Source of the DNA: Verrucomicrobiota bacterium
GTDB lineage: Bacteria; Verrucomicrobiota; Verrucomicrobiia; Chthoniobacterales; UBA10450
Assembly: GCA_003218815.1 (NCBI GenBank)
Contig: QHON01000116.1
Span: 1 to 7,295, forward strand
Direction of reading: 5' to 3'
DNA length: 7,295 nt
The notes below the pieces were generated by a model. It saw only the letters and a list, made by a program, of their open reading frames with translations. It made no database searches and had not been told where the DNA came from. Of this stretch, positions 5,980-7,295 are shown in pieces. Made by a program: the position numbers and the translations under genes. Within the stretch, counting starts at the first letter, position 1, and every line of letters begins with the position of its first letter.

Positions 5980-7289
5980 CGAGAGGTCCTTTCTGTTTTG
6001 GCGCGCTCGTTAGGACGCGTGTAGAGCTCCGCGCCAATGATTGATTCCAATTCCGCGACAGCGACCTGGTAATCGGTTAGATGTGCGCGGGCAATTGCTT
6101 CGAGATCGCGCAAGTTTCGTTGCGCCGTGATCCAATCGAGGAACGACGCCTTGCCTGATTCATAACTAAGCCGGTTTGCCTCGAAAGCCTGCCGCGCCTG
6201 TGGCACCAGTTTGTCTCGGAAAAGATCGACATGGTGATGCGCCGTCTCGATCTTTTCGAGCTGATCGCGCAACAGCCGCAACGCTTCGTTTTGCTCACGG
6301 TCCAGACCGTGTTCGGCAGCTTTGAGATTTTCGCCAGCTTCGCGTACACCGGCCGAATACTTGCGCGGGTTGATCCAGGGCACAGTGAATGAGATTCCCG
6401 CGTCGAGTTCGCTCACAGCTTGTGAAGCTTCGTTGTAACGCTGGCCCTTAACGCTCAGCGCGGGATCCGGAATCCAGGCGCGGCGCGCGAGTTGAACCTT
6501 CGATTTTTCGGAGTCGATCTTCGTCCGCGCCATCTGTATTTCCGGACGCTGCGCGAGCGTCAGTGCGCGCAACCTCGAAACCGAGAGATTCATCGGAGAC
6601 ATCGGCGCGTCCACGGGGGCGCCGAGCGGCGCGAATGCGTCGCGATTCATCAATGTGTTCAGCTCCGACTGCGCGTCGGAAAGACTGCTTTCGAGATCCC
6701 GTCTGCCTTCAAGGAGCCTGCTATGATCAGTCTCGGCGACCAGCGTATTGGCCGCGGTTTCCGTGCCCGATTCATATTTCGAACGGCTGATGTCGGCGAT
6801 TTGCCTGAGTGAAGTGAGATTCCTGCCGTTGATGGCCAATTGCTCATAAGCGTTGGCGAGTCTGAAATAGGCCGCGCGCGTTTTCGCGATGACATCGAGT
6901 TGCACGCGGCGCGTTTCTTCAAAGATCGACAATGCTTCGGCGGCAGCGATTCGCCCACGCACGAGATTTTTTCCCGTAATGGGAATCAGCTGCTCGACCG
7001 CGAGCGATTGATCTGTGAAGGCATTCGGCGGAATATCGACGAAGCGCCTGACCCTGGAATCGCCGCTGACTTTCAGGTCGTCCCAAGCCGTCGCCTGCGT
7101 TATACGCTCCTTTGCAGCGCTCCAGCGCCGCTCGGCTTCTTTGATTGCTGGATTATTCGCCAGCACGATGCTCGTCACTTCGCCTAACGAAATGCGAGCG
7201 CGTTGCGCTTCGGACCCGGCGTCGCCGGATTCAGCGCGAGTGATTGAAATTAGCGTTAGATAAAAAAGTAATCGGTAAAATGTTTTCAT
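5976..7289 (-). CDS. cusC: CusC-like outer-membrane efflux channel, TolC family
   Basis: This is the outer-membrane channel that forms the exit duct of the efflux pump. It has 437 residues, normal for the family. The N-terminus MKTFYRLLFYLTLISITRAES looks like a Sec signal peptide without a lipobox cysteine, so the protein is probably not lipidated, unlike E. coli CusC. Two homologous outer-membrane-efflux repeats are visible. The first is about residues 33-215 (ISLGEVTSIVLANNPAIKEA, then KYESGTETAANTLVAE); the second is about 238-420 (LRALTLAQRPEIQMARTKI, then SYESGKASFLDWITAQRNL). The paired YESG motifs sit at matching places in each repeat, and long heptad-like helices fit the alpha-barrel. 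It is the first gene of the operon, and its TGA overlaps the cusB ATG. Only 6 bases lie upstream of the ATG, so its ribosome-binding site, the promoter and any regulator are outside the window. The specificity call rests on the neighbouring cusA; alone it would be called only a TolC-family protein. Confidence 0.9.
   Translation of the reverse strand: MKTFYRLLFYLTLISITRAESGDAGSEAQRARISLGEVTSIVLANNPAIKEAERRWSAAKERITQATAWDDLKVSGDSRVRRFVDIPPNAFTDQSLAVEQLIPITGKNLVRGRIAAAEALSIFEETRRVQLDVIAKTRAAYFRLANAYEQLAINGRNLTSLRQIADISRSKYESGTETAANTLVAETDHSRLLEGRRDLESSLSDAQSELNTLMNRDAFAPLGAPVDAPMSPMNLSVSRLRALTLAQRPEIQMARTKIDSEKSKVQLARRAWIPDPALSVKGQRYNEASQAVSELDAGISFTVPWINPRKYSAGVREAGENLKAAEHGLDREQNEALRLLRDQLEKIETAHHHVDLFRDKLVPQARQAFEANRLSYESGKASFLDWITAQRNLRDLEAIARAHLTDYQVAVAELESIIGAELYTRPNERAKTERTSR
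5987..5992 (-). promoter_or_regulatory. ribosome-binding site of cusB
   Basis: The minus strand reads AGAAAGGA, ending 7 bases before the ATG at 5979. It lies inside the last codons of cusC. It fixes the cusB start at 5979 and suggests that cusB is well translated in its own right, unlike cusA, which has no clear site and may rely on coupling. Confidence 0.7.
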
Positions 7290-7295
7290 TGATCC

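Noticed and set aside
1..7295. CRISPR array, tRNA or rRNA gene, insertion sequence, attachment site
   Set aside because: I saw no regularly spaced repeats, no cloverleaf-like sequence, no transposase-like protein and no flanking terminal inverted repeats.

Overview
The window looks like a piece of chromosome from a Gram-negative (diderm) bacterium. It encodes all three parts of an envelope-spanning efflux system: an inner-membrane pump, a lipoprotein adaptor and an outer-membrane channel. Base composition is moderately GC-rich with strong G/C preference at third codon positions. The protein style (a CusA pump with a C-terminal periplasmic domain, and a small secreted Cys-rich peptide) would fit a soil or environmental lineage such as Verrucomicrobiota or Acidobacteriota. 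That assignment is a guess from general appearance, since no rRNA or marker gene is present.

Layout. Bases 1-588 (+) hold the C-terminal catalytic domain of a class III adenylate cyclase that enters from beyond the left edge. Bases 589-741 are non-coding and carry small inverted repeats. Bases 742-907 (+) hold a short gene for an exported, Cys-rich, metallothionein-like peptide whose reading frame is broken by one base at a T5 run. From 7289 down to 938 (-) runs a compact three-gene operon, cusC-cusB-cusA. Both junctions are 4-base ATGA overlaps. The operon is read towards the small peptide gene, so the two are convergent, with about 30 bases between their stop codons.

How the genes work together. 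CusC (TolC family), CusB (lipoprotein membrane-fusion adaptor) and CusA (heavy-metal RND pump) should form a tripartite pump that moves monovalent copper and/or silver out of the cell. All three methionines of the E. coli CusA periplasmic site are present, as are the membrane methionine pairs, which points to Cu(I)/Ag(I) rather than Zn/Co/Cd. No separate CusF chaperone gene and no regulator lie in the window. Instead, the pump carries an extra transmembrane helix plus a C-terminal YtkA/FixH-like domain with a Met cluster. The adaptor carries an N-terminal Cys/His/Met heavy-metal-binding domain and a Met-Pro-Gly-rich linker. Both probably present periplasmic metal-binding elements to the pump. 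The neighbouring Cys-rich peptide could be another periplasmic metal ligand.

Most worth checking: the CusA-YtkA fusion and the frame-broken peptide gene, which is too short and too disrupted for automatic gene calling. The rest is a recognisable copper/silver efflux operon.
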